DNA from: Thermoanaerobaculales bacterium
GTDB taxonomy: Bacteria; Acidobacteriota; Thermoanaerobaculia; Thermoanaerobaculales; Sulfomarinibacteraceae
DNA length: 7,031 nt
Direction of reading: 5' to 3'
NCBI GenBank assembly: GCA_025456385.1
Contig: JALOKS010000145.1
Location: 1 to 7,031, forward strand
Part shown: piece after piece, positions 1-5,058 of the stretch
How the letters are laid out: every line of letters begins with the position of its first letter
How positions within the stretch are numbered: the first letter of the stretch is position 1
Notes under the pieces: generated by a model
Seen by the model: the letters and a program-made list of their open reading frames with translations, nothing else
The model's database searches: none
Told to the model about the DNA's origin: nothing
Made by a program: the position numbers and the translations under genes

Positions 1-1
1 G

Positions 2-421
2 GTCGCTAAGGGCCACCGGCTGCGCACGAAGACCGACACCGAGGTCATCCCCCACCTCTACGAGGAGCACGGCGCCGACCTCGTCGATCGCCTCAACGGG
101 ATGTTCGCCTTCGCGGTCTGGGACGAGCCGCGGCGACGGTTGCTGCTGGCCCGCGACCGCGCCGGCGAGAAGCCGCTCTTCTACTGGAGCGACGGCAAGG
201 AGCTGGTCTTCGCCTCCGACCTGCGGGCCTTCCTGGTCCACCCCCGGGTGCCCAGGTCCCTCGACCCGGTGGCGCTCCGCCGCTACCTCACCCACGACTA
301 CGTCCCCGCCCCGTTGAGCCCGCTCGCCGGGGTGCGCAAGCTGCCGGCCGGCCACCTCCTGATCGCCGAGGACTGCCGGGTGAGCGTCCGCCGGTACTGG
401 GACCTCGCCGATCGCTCGCCC
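2..421 (+). CDS. asnB: AsnB-type amidotransferase, N-terminal glutaminase part (5' partial, frameshifted)
   Basis: This is the first half of a glutamine-hydrolysing asparagine synthetase-family protein. The class II glutaminase domain releases ammonia from glutamine for the synthetase domain. The frame is open from base 2, so the true start and the N-terminal nucleophile Cys lie outside the window. Visible family motifs are GHRLRTKTDTEVI (about 14-52), LNGMFAFAVWDE (about 92-127) and ARDRAGEKPLFYW (about 149-187). A conserved RYWDLA that precedes the linker in this family lies at about 392-409. Real similarity then stops: this frame runs on to a stop near 808 with low-complexity Ser/Ala/Arg sequence, while the synthetase domain continues in the next frame. 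I read this as one gene broken by a single-base loss around 412-430, either a true mutation or an assembly/sequencing error. Confidence in the family is high; confidence in function is lower because of the break. Confidence 0.85.
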
Positions 422-1665
422 GCCGCAGCGCCGCCGACCTCGCCGACGAGCTCGACCGGCGCATCGGCCTCGCCGTGCAGCGGCGCAGCCGCTCCGACGT
501 GCCCTTCGGCCTCTTCCTCTCGGGGGGCATCGACTCGTCGACGGTGCTCGCCCACCTCGCCGAGCAGCAGGGCGAGGGCGTGCCGGTGTTCTCCATCGGC
601 CACCACGACAAGGGCTTCGACGAGGCGAGCATGGCGGAGATCACCGCCCGCCACTTCAAGGCCGACTTCAACCAGCTCATTCTGGGCGAGTCCGAGCTCG
701 CCGACGGCCTGCGGCGGGTCGGGCCGGGCCTCGGCGAGCCGCTCGGTGATGCCTCGACCATCCCCAGCCACCTGCTCGCCCTTTTCGCGCGGCAGAAGGT
801 CAAGGTGATCCTGTCGGGTGAGGGCGCCGACGAGCTCTTCGCCGGCTACCCGACCTACCTCGGCAACCGGGTCGCGGAGATCTACAACCGGATCCCGCGG
901 CCGCTCACCAGGGCTGCGGTGAGGACCGCCCTCGCGCTGACCCCGGTGTCGATGGGCAACATCGGCCTCGACTACCTGCTGAGCCGCTTCGTGTCCGCCG
1001 CCGAGCAGGACCTGGTGGAGCGCCACCACACCTGGTTCGGGTCGTGCTCGCCCGCCGTGCAGCGGGCGGTGCTGGCGCCGCGAGTGCTCGAGGCCGTCGC
1101 CGGCGACGACCCCTTCGCCTCGGCGCGCGGGCGCCTCGCCGGGCGTGAGCTCCCCGACAACCTGTCCCGGCTGCTCTACATGGACTTCACGATGTACCTG
1201 CAGGACGACCTCCTGACCAAGGTCGACCGCGCGACCATGCTCGCCTCGCTCGAGGCGCGGGCGCCATTCCTCGACCACGAGCTCGCCGAGTTCGTTGCCG
1301 GGCTGCCGTCGCGGCTCAAGCTGCAGGGCACGACCACCAAGGCCATCCTCCGCCGCACCGTGCGGCGCCGCCTGCCGGCCGAGATCCTGAGCCGCCGCAA
1401 GCGCGGCTTCAACATCCCCTTCTCGAAGTGGCTGCTGCACGGCCTCGGCGGCGAGCTCCGGCAGCGCTTCGCCGCCGAGCGGGTCGAGGCGCGGGGCCTG
1501 TTCAACCCGGCGGGCATCGCCACCCTGCTCGACGAGCACCTGGCGCAGCGGGCCGATCACCGCAAGCCGCTCTTCACCCTGCTCGCCTTCGACCTCTGGT
1601 GCGACGCCACCTTCGGCGAGGGCGCACGGGTGCCGCTCGCCGAGCCCGCGGGGGTCTCACCGTGA
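421..1665 (+). CDS. asnB: AsnB-type asparagine synthetase, C-terminal synthetase domain
   Basis: This is the ATP-dependent synthetase half of the same gene. It would activate aspartate, or in polysaccharide loci a sugar carboxylate, with ATP and transfer ammonia to it in the cytoplasm. Family sequence in this frame begins near 421 (RRSAADLADELDRRIGLAVQ), before the first usable ATG/GTG codons; an independent start would be CTG/GTG-like near 475. The PP-loop SGGIDSS that binds pyrophosphate is at 520-540, and LSGEGADELFAGY is at 811-849. The helix YLQDDLLTKVDRATM lies at 1195-1239, followed by SLEARAPFLDHEL. The C-terminal KRGFNIPFSKWL stretch is typical of AsnB. The domain looks intact to its stop. 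That TGA overlaps the GTG start of the next gene by four bases, so the two are probably one operon. The glycosyltransferase neighbour suggests a cell-surface glycan role rather than bulk asparagine supply; this is inference. Confidence 0.9.
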   Translation, partial: RRSAADLADELDRRIGLAVQRRSRSDVPFGLFLSGGIDSSTVLAHLAEQQGEGVPVFSIGHHDKGFDEASMAEITARHFKADFNQLILGESELADGLRRVGPGLGEPLGDASTIPSHLLALFARQKVKVILSGEGADELFAGYPTYLGNRVAEIYNRIPRPLTRAAVRTALALTPVSMGNIGLDYLLSRFVSAAEQDLVERHHTWFGSCSPAVQRAVLAPRVLEAVAGDDPFASARGRLAGRELPDNLSRLLYMDFTMYLQDDLLTKVDRATMLASLEARAPFLDHELAEFVAGLPSRLKLQGTTTKAILRRTVRRRLPAEILSRRKRGFNIPFSKWLLHGLGGELRQRFAAERVEARGLFNPAGIATLLDEHLAQRADHRKPLFTLLAFDLWCDATFGEGARVPLAEPAGVSP

Positions 1666-3272
1666 AACCGGCCCGCGGCGTGCTCCTCCTGGCCGCGGTC
1701 CTGTTCCTGGCCAATCTCTGGGCCTACGACCTGTGGGCCCCCGACGAGCCCTTCTTCGGCGAGGGCGCCCGCGAGATGGTCGCCGACGGCCAGTGGCTGG
1801 TCACCCACGTCAACGGCACCGTCAACACCCACAAGCCGCCGCTCTTCTTCTGGCTCATCGCCCTCCTGTCGCTGCCGTTCGGCCGCGTGACCTCGCTCAC
1901 CGCGCGGCTGCCGTCGGCGCTCGCATCGCTGGGCACGGTGGCGATGGTGCTGCGCCTCGGCCGCCGTTGGTCGTCGGAGAAGACCGCCGTGCTCGCGGCC
2001 TTCATCCTCGCCACCTCCTACATGTTCTGGGACAAGGCGCGCACGGCGCAGATCGACGCCGTGATGTGCGCGCTGATCTGGGTCGCGCTGTGCGCCTTCC
2101 TCGCCTGGCGCGCAGACGAGGTCGCAGGGCTGCGGGCCGGCCTCGTGTTCTGGGGGGCCGGAGCCCTCGCCGTGCTCGCGAAGGGCCCGGTCGGCATCCT
2201 GCTGCCGCTCGGCATCGCCCTCCTGGCTCTGGCCTTCGACCGCGATCTCGGGAGCTGGCGGCGCTTCGCGCCGCTCGCGGGGCCGCTGCTGTTCGCGGTC
2301 ATCTGCGGTGCCTGGGTGACCGCCGCGACCCTGTGGGGGCCCGCCGAGTACTCGGTGTGGGGCGCCCTCCGCGAGCACTTCGTCGACCGCGGCATTCACG
2401 GCATGCACCACGCGCAGCCGTGGTGGTACTACGCCAAGGTGCTGCCGCCGCAGCTCCTGCCCTGGACCTTCCTGCTCCCGGGCGCGCTCGTCCTCGCCTG
2501 GCGGCGGCGCGACCGCCTCGACCGCTTCCTGCTGGTCACGGTTGTCTTCATCGTCCTCTTCTTCACGGTCTCGACCGAGAAGCGGACCCTGTACGTGCTG
2601 CCGGCCGTCCCGGCCTTCGCGCTGCTCACGGCCCGTTTCGTGGGCGCGCTCGTCAGCTGGGAGCAGGGCCCCGCCATGTCCCGCCGCTGGCTCACCGCCG
2701 GCCAGTCGATCCTCGGCGGCCTCTTCTGCCTGCTCGGCGCCGCCGCACCCTTCGCCGCGGCGCGGGTCGAGGAGCTGCCGCCGTGGGTGCTGTGGGTGCT
2801 CGCCGCGCTGCTCCTCGCCGCCGGCGTGGCGACCCTGGTCGCGGTCGCCCGCACGCAGCTGCTGCGCGCCGCGCTGGCGCCCGCGGTGGGCGTGGCCGCG
2901 GCCTACCTCGTGGTCGCCGTCGCGGTCTTCCCGATGGCCGACGCCTTCAAGTCGGGCCGGGAGTTCGCGGTCGCCATCCGGCAGGCCGTCGACCGCTGGC
3001 AGCCGGAGGAGCAGCGGGTGCTCGCCCTCGACATCGGCAACCTGACGGACAGCTACGCCTTCTACTCCGACGGGGTCTACTTCATCCGCACCAACGAGGT
3101 CGCCGACCTCGCGGACTACCTCGCGCAGGACCCTCGGGTGCTGGCGGTCGTGAACACCGCGCGTCTCGAGGAGCTGCCACCCGAGCTGCGGCAGCGGCTC
3201 GAGCTCCTCGCCACCACCCGCGGCAGCCGCCGCGCGGTGGCGCTGATCGCGAACGGGCCGGTGACGAGGTGA
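1662..3272 (+). CDS. ArnT/PMT-family membrane glycosyltransferase (GT-C fold)
   Basis: This is a 536-aa polytopic inner-membrane protein of the ArnT/dolichyl-phosphate-mannose mannosyltransferase-like family. Such enzymes move a sugar from an undecaprenyl-phosphate carrier to lipid A, a glycan or a protein on the outer face of the membrane. The chosen start is GTG at 1662, which overlaps the upstream TGA; a first membrane helix follows at residues 5-22. The DE pair (residues 28-29) in the first outer loop is the place of the catalytic Asp in GT-C enzymes. It is followed by AREM, then GQWLVTHVNG and KPPLFFWL (58-65), a hallmark series. LAKGPVG and EKRTLYVLPAVPAFALL are further family motifs. 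I estimate roughly 11-13 hydrophobic segments up to about residue 430, then a soluble tail of about 105 residues. The substrate cannot be told from sequence. A degenerate copy of the last codons recurs at 4335-4388. Confidence 0.88.
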   Translation: MKPARGVLLLAAVLFLANLWAYDLWAPDEPFFGEGAREMVADGQWLVTHVNGTVNTHKPPLFFWLIALLSLPFGRVTSLTARLPSALASLGTVAMVLRLGRRWSSEKTAVLAAFILATSYMFWDKARTAQIDAVMCALIWVALCAFLAWRADEVAGLRAGLVFWGAGALAVLAKGPVGILLPLGIALLALAFDRDLGSWRRFAPLAGPLLFAVICGAWVTAATLWGPAEYSVWGALREHFVDRGIHGMHHAQPWWYYAKVLPPQLLPWTFLLPGALVLAWRRRDRLDRFLLVTVVFIVLFFTVSTEKRTLYVLPAVPAFALLTARFVGALVSWEQGPAMSRRWLTAGQSILGGLFCLLGAAAPFAAARVEELPPWVLWVLAALLLAAGVATLVAVARTQLLRAALAPAVGVAAAYLVVAVAVFPMADAFKSGREFAVAIRQAVDRWQPEEQRVLALDIGNLTDSYAFYSDGVYFIRTNEVADLADYLAQDPRVLAVVNTARLEELPPELRQRLELLATTRGSRRAVALIANGPVTR

Positions 3273-3310
3273 GGGTTGCAGGCCTTCTGGCCGCACCTCT
3301 CCGAAGCTTT

Positions 3311-3361
3311 CGACCCTTCATCTCGTAACCCTCAGCCCTTGACCTCGTGACCCCGTAACCC
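3311..3361. repeat. Degenerate short tandem repeats, copy A
   Basis: Downstream of the glycosyltransferase stop, the + strand reads as irregular units ending in TAACC, TGACC or TAACCC. On the minus strand these are 7-9-base variants of GGTTACGA, GGTCACGA and GGTCAAGG. The units are too degenerate for a clean microsatellite, but the same theme returns at 4435-4487. The 214 bases from 3273 to 3486 contain no convincing gene. They hold only these repeats, the hairpin at 3363-3403 and the promoter at 3475-3480. Confidence 0.6.
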
Positions 3362-3362
3362 A

Positions 3363-3403
3363 AGCTCTCGAGCATTCTGCGCGTGCGACGGATGCTCGAA
3401 GCT
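3363..3403 (+). terminator. Imperfect hairpin after the glycosyltransferase gene, possible terminator or REP-like element
   Basis: AGCT (3363-3366), a bulged C, then TCGAGCAT (3368-3375) pair with ATGCTCGA (3392-3399) and AGCT (3400-3403). That makes a 12-bp stem with one bulge, extendable by two inner pairs (one wobble). The loop is about 12-16 bases and no T-run follows, so classic intrinsic termination is uncertain. A related hairpin lies at 4489-4527 in the second copy, which suggests the structure is part of a repeated element rather than chance. Confidence 0.5.
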
Positions 3404-3474
3404 CGCTCCCGACGCGACCTCTGGACTCCCGACCCAGCGGCCGCATCGGCGACGCCGAGCGCCGTCGCAGCCGC

Positions 3475-3480
3475 TATACT
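3475..3480 (+). promoter_or_regulatory. -10 box TATACT for the small gene/nucleotidyltransferase pair (leaderless layout)
   Basis: TATACT matches the sigma-70 -10 consensus at five of six positions and stands six bases before the ATG at 3487. No Shine-Dalgarno sequence is present between them. Transcription would therefore start at or next to the A of the ATG, as in leaderless mRNAs. I see no good -35 hexamer at the usual distance (about 3450-3458 is GC-rich and unlike TTGACA). Confidence 0.5.
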
Positions 3481-3486
3481 GCCGTC

Positions 3487-3705
3487 ATGGAGTCAGTTGC
3501 CGATACCATCCGAGGCGACCGTGAAGCTGACGAAGCGGCGATGAGCCCCGCCGAGCGGGTCGAGCTCGCCCTCCGTCTGGGAGATCACGACCGCGAGATC
3601 TTCCGGCGCGCTCAGGGCATGAGCGACGAGGAGGCGCTTCGCGAGCTGCGCCGCCGTCGCCAGCTCGGCCGGGAACCGTGCAGCTTTCTCGAGGTCGAGC
3701 CGTGA
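3487..3705 (+). CDS. Small (72 aa) putative antitoxin-like protein coupled to a nucleotidyltransferase
   Basis: This is a short, charged, probably all-helical protein with no membrane segment. The core reads SPAERVELALRLGDHDREIFRRA (residues about 20-42), then a helix EEALRELRRRRQLGREPCSF. I recall small proteins of this SPxER...RRxRQxGRxPS type encoded directly upstream of nucleotidyltransferase-like toxins, but cannot confirm it here. The start is ATG 3487, chosen because a -10 box sits just before it and there is no competing upstream start. Its TGA overlaps the GTG of the nucleotidyltransferase by four bases, so the two products are probably made together in a fixed ratio. The likely role is antitoxin or regulatory partner. 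It shows no clear DNA-binding fold to the eye. Function is inferred from position only. Confidence 0.72.
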   Translation: MESVADTIRGDREADEAAMSPAERVELALRLGDHDREIFRRAQGMSDEEALRELRRRRQLGREPCSFLEVEP

Positions 3706-4238
3706 CCCTGTTGGCCGAGGTCGTGGCCTGCCTCCAGCGCGGAGGGTCGCCGTTCGCCATGATCGGAGCCACGGCCATGGCGGTGATCGGGGCCAGCCGG
3801 TCGACCCAGGACCTCGACCTGCTGACCACTGACCGCGCCGTACTCAAGGCCGCATTCTGGTCCTCCCTCGAGGCTCGCAACGCGACCGTCGAGATCCGGT
3901 GGGGTGATATCCAGGACCCCCTCGCCGGCGTGGTCAGGGTGGCGCGTGAGGGTGATCGACCCGTCGACGTGATCGTCGGCGAGGGGCCGTGGCAGGAGCG
4001 CATCCTCGCCGACGCGTCCTCGCGAAGGGTGGCTGACGTCGATGTGCCTGTTGTGGATGAGGTCGGCCTGGTGCTCCTCAAGCTCTACGCGGGCGGGCCA
4101 CAGGATCGGTGGGACATCGAACAGCTCCTGACTCAAACAGCAGATCGGGACGAGCTCGAGCGAGGTGTCGGAGCACGGGTAGCCGGTCTCCCGAGCCGTT
4201 GCGGAAGTCTCTGGCGCCGGATCACCCGGTCACCGTGA
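3702..4238 (+). CDS. Nucleotidyltransferase-fold protein (AbiEii/DUF6036-like), putative toxin
   Basis: This is a 178-aa cytoplasmic protein with a minimal polymerase-beta-type nucleotidyltransferase core. The motif IGATAMAVIGASRSTQDLDLL covers residues 21-41. It has the G-x-x-A...G-x-x-R-x-T-x-D-x-D pattern, with D37 and D39 as metal ligands; the third acid is probably D89 in PVDVIVG. A C-terminal helix KLYAGGPQDRWDIEQLL (127-143) matches the K...D..D signature of AbiEii-like proteins. Known relatives transfer nucleotides to RNA or protein and act as toxins in type IV-like toxin-antitoxin or abortive-infection pairs. The start is GTG 3702, overlapping the upstream stop, with GAGG at 3691-3694 as ribosome-binding site. 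An in-frame start at about 3678 would overlap the small gene more and lacks support. Substrate and toxicity are unknown. Confidence 0.82.
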   Translation: MTLLAEVVACLQRGGSPFAMIGATAMAVIGASRSTQDLDLLTTDRAVLKAAFWSSLEARNATVEIRWGDIQDPLAGVVRVAREGDRPVDVIVGEGPWQERILADASSRRVADVDVPVVDEVGLVLLKLYAGGPQDRWDIEQLLTQTADRDELERGVGARVAGLPSRCGSLWRRITRSP

Positions 4239-4251
4239 CGCCGAAGGCGTC
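4237..4251 (+). terminator. Short hairpin over the nucleotidyltransferase stop codon
   Basis: GACGCC (4237-4242) and GGCGTC (4246-4251) form a perfect 6-bp stem around a GAA triloop, starting inside the TGA stop. No T-run follows. It may stabilise the 3' end or terminate weakly, or it may be chance in GC-rich DNA. Confidence 0.3.
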
Positions 4252-4334
4252 TCACACGACACGTCCACATGAGCGGCTCGGTCGGCGCCGCCCTGAGATT
4301 GCGGCGTCGAAGGTGTCGCGCCGGACCTTCAATC

Positions 4335-4388
4335 CGCGGCGGCCGCCGCGACGTGGCGCTGATCGCGAACGGGCCGCTGAAGAGGTGG
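4335..4388 (+). pseudogene. Remnant of an ArnT-like gene 3' end
   Basis: In the same frame sense as the glycosyltransferase gene, this piece translates as RGGRRDVALIANGPLKRW. The real C-terminus there is RGSRRAVALIANGPVTR followed by stop. The DNA shares a 24-base exact run with 3237-3260. The original stop codon is lost (AGGTGG for AGGTGA) and nothing recognisable of the gene remains upstream of about 4335. It is either left from a tandem duplication that carried the downstream cassette, or the tail of a vanished paralogous glycosyltransferase gene. Confidence 0.68.
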
Positions 4389-4434
4389 AGGGGTGAAGAC
4401 GTGAGGGACTGAAGGCGGGTTGCCCGCACCTCCT

Positions 4435-4487
4435 CGAACCACCTGACCCTCAACCACGTAACCTCCTAACCCTTGGCCTCCTGACCC
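4435..4487. repeat. Degenerate short tandem repeats, copy B
   Basis: The minus strand reads as successive variants GGGTCAGGA, GGCCAAG, GGTTAGGA, GGTTACGT, GGTTGA, GGGTCAGGT and GGTTCGA. Period is about 6-9 bases with a GGTTA/GGTCA core. It is the same theme as 3311-3361, though individual units are not alignable one to one. This suggests turnover of a short repeat rather than simple inheritance of one sequence. Confidence 0.6.
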
Positions 4488-4488
4488 A

Positions 4489-4527
4489 AGCTCTCGAACA
4501 TCCTGCGTCTGCGAATGGTGCTCGAAG
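4489..4527 (+). other. Hairpin, second copy of the 3363-3403 element
   Basis: TCGAACAT (4494-4501) faces GTGCTCGA (4518-4525) with one A/C mismatch and one T-G wobble, and two outer plus one inner pairs can be added. The left arm is nearly identical to that at 3368-3375. The stem is weaker than in copy A. No T-run follows. Confidence 0.4.
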
Positions 4528-4578
4528 GCCGCAGCGCCCCGCCGGTCTGCGGAGCGCCGGTGTGGCTGAGATGCTCGC

Positions 4579-4587
4579 TGGTACACT
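4579..4587 (+). promoter_or_regulatory. Extended -10 promoter TGGTACACT before the 63-aa gene
   Basis: TACACT (4582-4587, four of six consensus positions) carries a TG one base upstream, the extended -10 form. It ends seven bases before the ATG at 4595, again with no Shine-Dalgarno sequence, so a leaderless transcript is predicted. A -35 box is not evident. Confidence 0.42.
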
Positions 4588-4594
4588 GACCGCA

Positions 4595-4786
4595 ATGAGT
4601 GAACCCGAGGATCCGACCGCGTCTGAGGTTTCCGAGGAGCGGAGCGTCAACCCAGGCGGCCTGCCTGTTGCAGCCGACGCCGGCGACCTCGATCTGATTC
4701 GCTGGTGCCTCTCGTTGTCGCCCGATGAGCGTCTCGCGGCCCTTCAGGATTTCGTCGACACCTTCTGGACTCCGGCCCATGGCTGA
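4595..4786 (+). CDS. Small (63 aa) orphan antitoxin-like protein
   Basis: This is a hydrophilic acidic N-terminal half (about 30 residues, rich in E, S and P) followed by a compact helical motif: DLDLIRWCLSLSPDERLAALQDFVDTFW (residues about 33-60). The LIRWxLxLSPxERLxxLQ pattern resembles small proteins I recall upstream of nucleotidyltransferase-like toxin genes; this is unverified. No nucleotidyltransferase follows here, so it looks like an orphan partner. The nearest nucleotidyltransferase is upstream with its own small partner, which shares the SPxER sequence. ATG 4595 is preferred over an upstream ATG at 4562 because of the -10 box just before it. Codon use is compatible with coding, but the function is unknown. 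Confidence 0.62.
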   Translation: MSEPEDPTASEVSEERSVNPGGLPVAADAGDLDLIRWCLSLSPDERLAALQDFVDTFWTPAHG

Positions 4787-4807
4787 GGACCGGAGTGCCA
4801 GTGTTAG

Positions 4808-4816
4808 TGATAGGAT
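4808..4816 (+). promoter_or_regulatory. TGATAGGAT: extended -10 box, or Shine-Dalgarno AGGA, before the Cys-rich gene
   Basis: TG-A-TAGGAT fits an extended -10 element (TAGGAT, four of six) ending eight bases before ATG 4825, the same layout as at the two small genes upstream. AGGA inside it (4812-4815) lies nine bases before the ATG and could instead be a ribosome-binding site. The two readings cannot be separated from sequence. Confidence 0.35.
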
Positions 4817-4824
4817 TCCGCACG

Positions 4825-5037
4825 ATGGGACTGGACCCGCACCCGCCTCGCGACGCCGACGCGGAGAGCCGACCGCGCTCTCACACCGTGGAGATCGCTC
4901 CCGTCACGATGACCGTGGCCTGTCCCGAGGGTTACGACGGCACCTGCCTGCGCCCGCTCGGCCTCTGCGAGCTCGGCGGCAGCTGCGAGGTGTGCTGGTA
5001 CCGCCCCGACCACCCGCGGTTCCGATCGCGCTCCTGA
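4825..5037 (+). CDS. Small (70 aa) cysteine-rich protein, possible metal-binding
   Basis: I do not recognise a named family. The N-terminal 28 residues are polar and variable-looking. The rest, VTMTVACPEGYDGTCLRPLGLC and then ELGGSCEVCWYRPDH, holds five cysteines spaced C-x7-C-x6-C-x5-C-x2-C. A His follows in RPDHPRF. Such spacing suggests a zinc or iron-binding knot, cytoplasmic because no signal peptide or membrane segment is seen. ATG 4825 is preferred because of the element at 4808-4816; GTG 4795 and ATG 4909 in the same frame are alternatives, and the latter would leave just the Cys-rich part. It is 38 bases after the 63-aa gene and may be co-transcribed with it. It ends 12 bases from the stop of the convergent vapC. 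Confidence 0.58.
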   Translation: MGLDPHPPRDADAESRPRSHTVEIAPVTMTVACPEGYDGTCLRPLGLCELGGSCEVCWYRPDHPRFRSRS

Positions 5038-5040
5038 GCC

Positions 5041-5058
5041 CGCACGAACTCACGTGCG
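5041..5058. terminator. Hairpin between convergent genes, possible bidirectional terminator
   Basis: CGCACG (5041-5046) and CGTGCG (5053-5058) form a perfect 6-bp stem with a six-base loop. It lies just past the Cys-rich gene's stop and over the last codons of vapC on the other strand. No T-run is present on either side, so termination is only suggested by position. Confidence 0.35.

Larger units (their letters stand above)
3223..3403 (+). repeat. Duplicated segment, copy A: glycosyltransferase gene tail, short repeats and hairpin
   Basis: This segment runs from the last 50 bases of the glycosyltransferase gene through the following intergenic DNA. It has a diverged second copy at 4335-4527 in the same order and orientation. 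A 24-base exact match joins 3237-3260 to 4353-4376. A second match, ACCCAAGCTCTCGA then CAT, joins about 3358-3375 to 4484-4501. Between them both copies carry a CCGCACCTC word and the same kind of TAACC/TGACC repeats. The offset is about 1.12 kb. Gaps and substitutions show that the duplication is old, or that the two copies come from paralogous loci. Confidence 0.7.
4335..4527 (+). repeat. Duplicated segment, copy B
   Basis: This is the second, more degraded copy of the 3223-3403 segment. It carries the gene tail, then GGGTTGC and CCGCACCTC words, the TAACC/TGACC repeats, and the CCAAGCTCTCGA-led hairpin. Order and orientation are kept. The distance from gene tail to hairpin is about 10 bases longer than in copy A. 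Downstream of both copies, after a further 106-124 bases, comes a -10 box and the ATG of a small antitoxin-like gene, so the parallel may extend to the gene starts. Confidence 0.68.
4239..4594. other. 356-base stretch without an intact gene: remnant, repeats and promoter
   Basis: Between the nucleotidyltransferase and the next small gene there is no convincing intact coding sequence. From left to right it holds the stop-codon hairpin, about 85 bases of unassigned GC-rich DNA and a remnant of a glycosyltransferase 3' end (4335-4388). After these come TAACC/TGACC repeats (4435-4487), a hairpin (4489-4527) and an extended -10 box (4579-4587). A 47-codon frame from ATG 4269 to TGA 4412 runs through the remnant in its original reading frame, but has no ribosome-binding site and an Arg-rich start; I do not call it a gene. 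Confidence 0.6.

Noticed and set aside
408..430. Programmed ribosomal frameshift in the asnB-family gene
   Set aside because: No slippery heptamer of the XXXYYYZ type and no downstream pseudoknot is evident, and the family is not known for it. A one-base deletion or sequencing error is simpler.
298..3296. Long open frames on the minus strand opposite the asparagine synthetase and glycosyltransferase genes
   Set aside because: Their translations are Arg/Gly/Glu/His-rich and show no family motif. They mirror third-position GC bias of the real plus-strand genes.
1733..3328. Second long plus-strand frame inside the glycosyltransferase gene
   Set aside because: Its translation is Arg/Ala/Pro low complexity, whereas the overlapping frame has clear ArnT-type motifs and membrane helices.
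3485..4136. Minus-strand frames opposite the nucleotidyltransferase
   Set aside because: They have no recognisable motifs, and the plus strand there has a coherent catalytic signature.
4269..4412. 47-codon plus-strand frame covering the glycosyltransferase tail remnant
   Set aside because: It lacks a ribosome-binding site or promoter, is Arg-rich, and its only recognisable part is the decayed 3' end of another gene.
3311..4487. CRISPR array
   Set aside because: The repeats are 6-9 bases, degenerate and without spacers. There are no cas genes.
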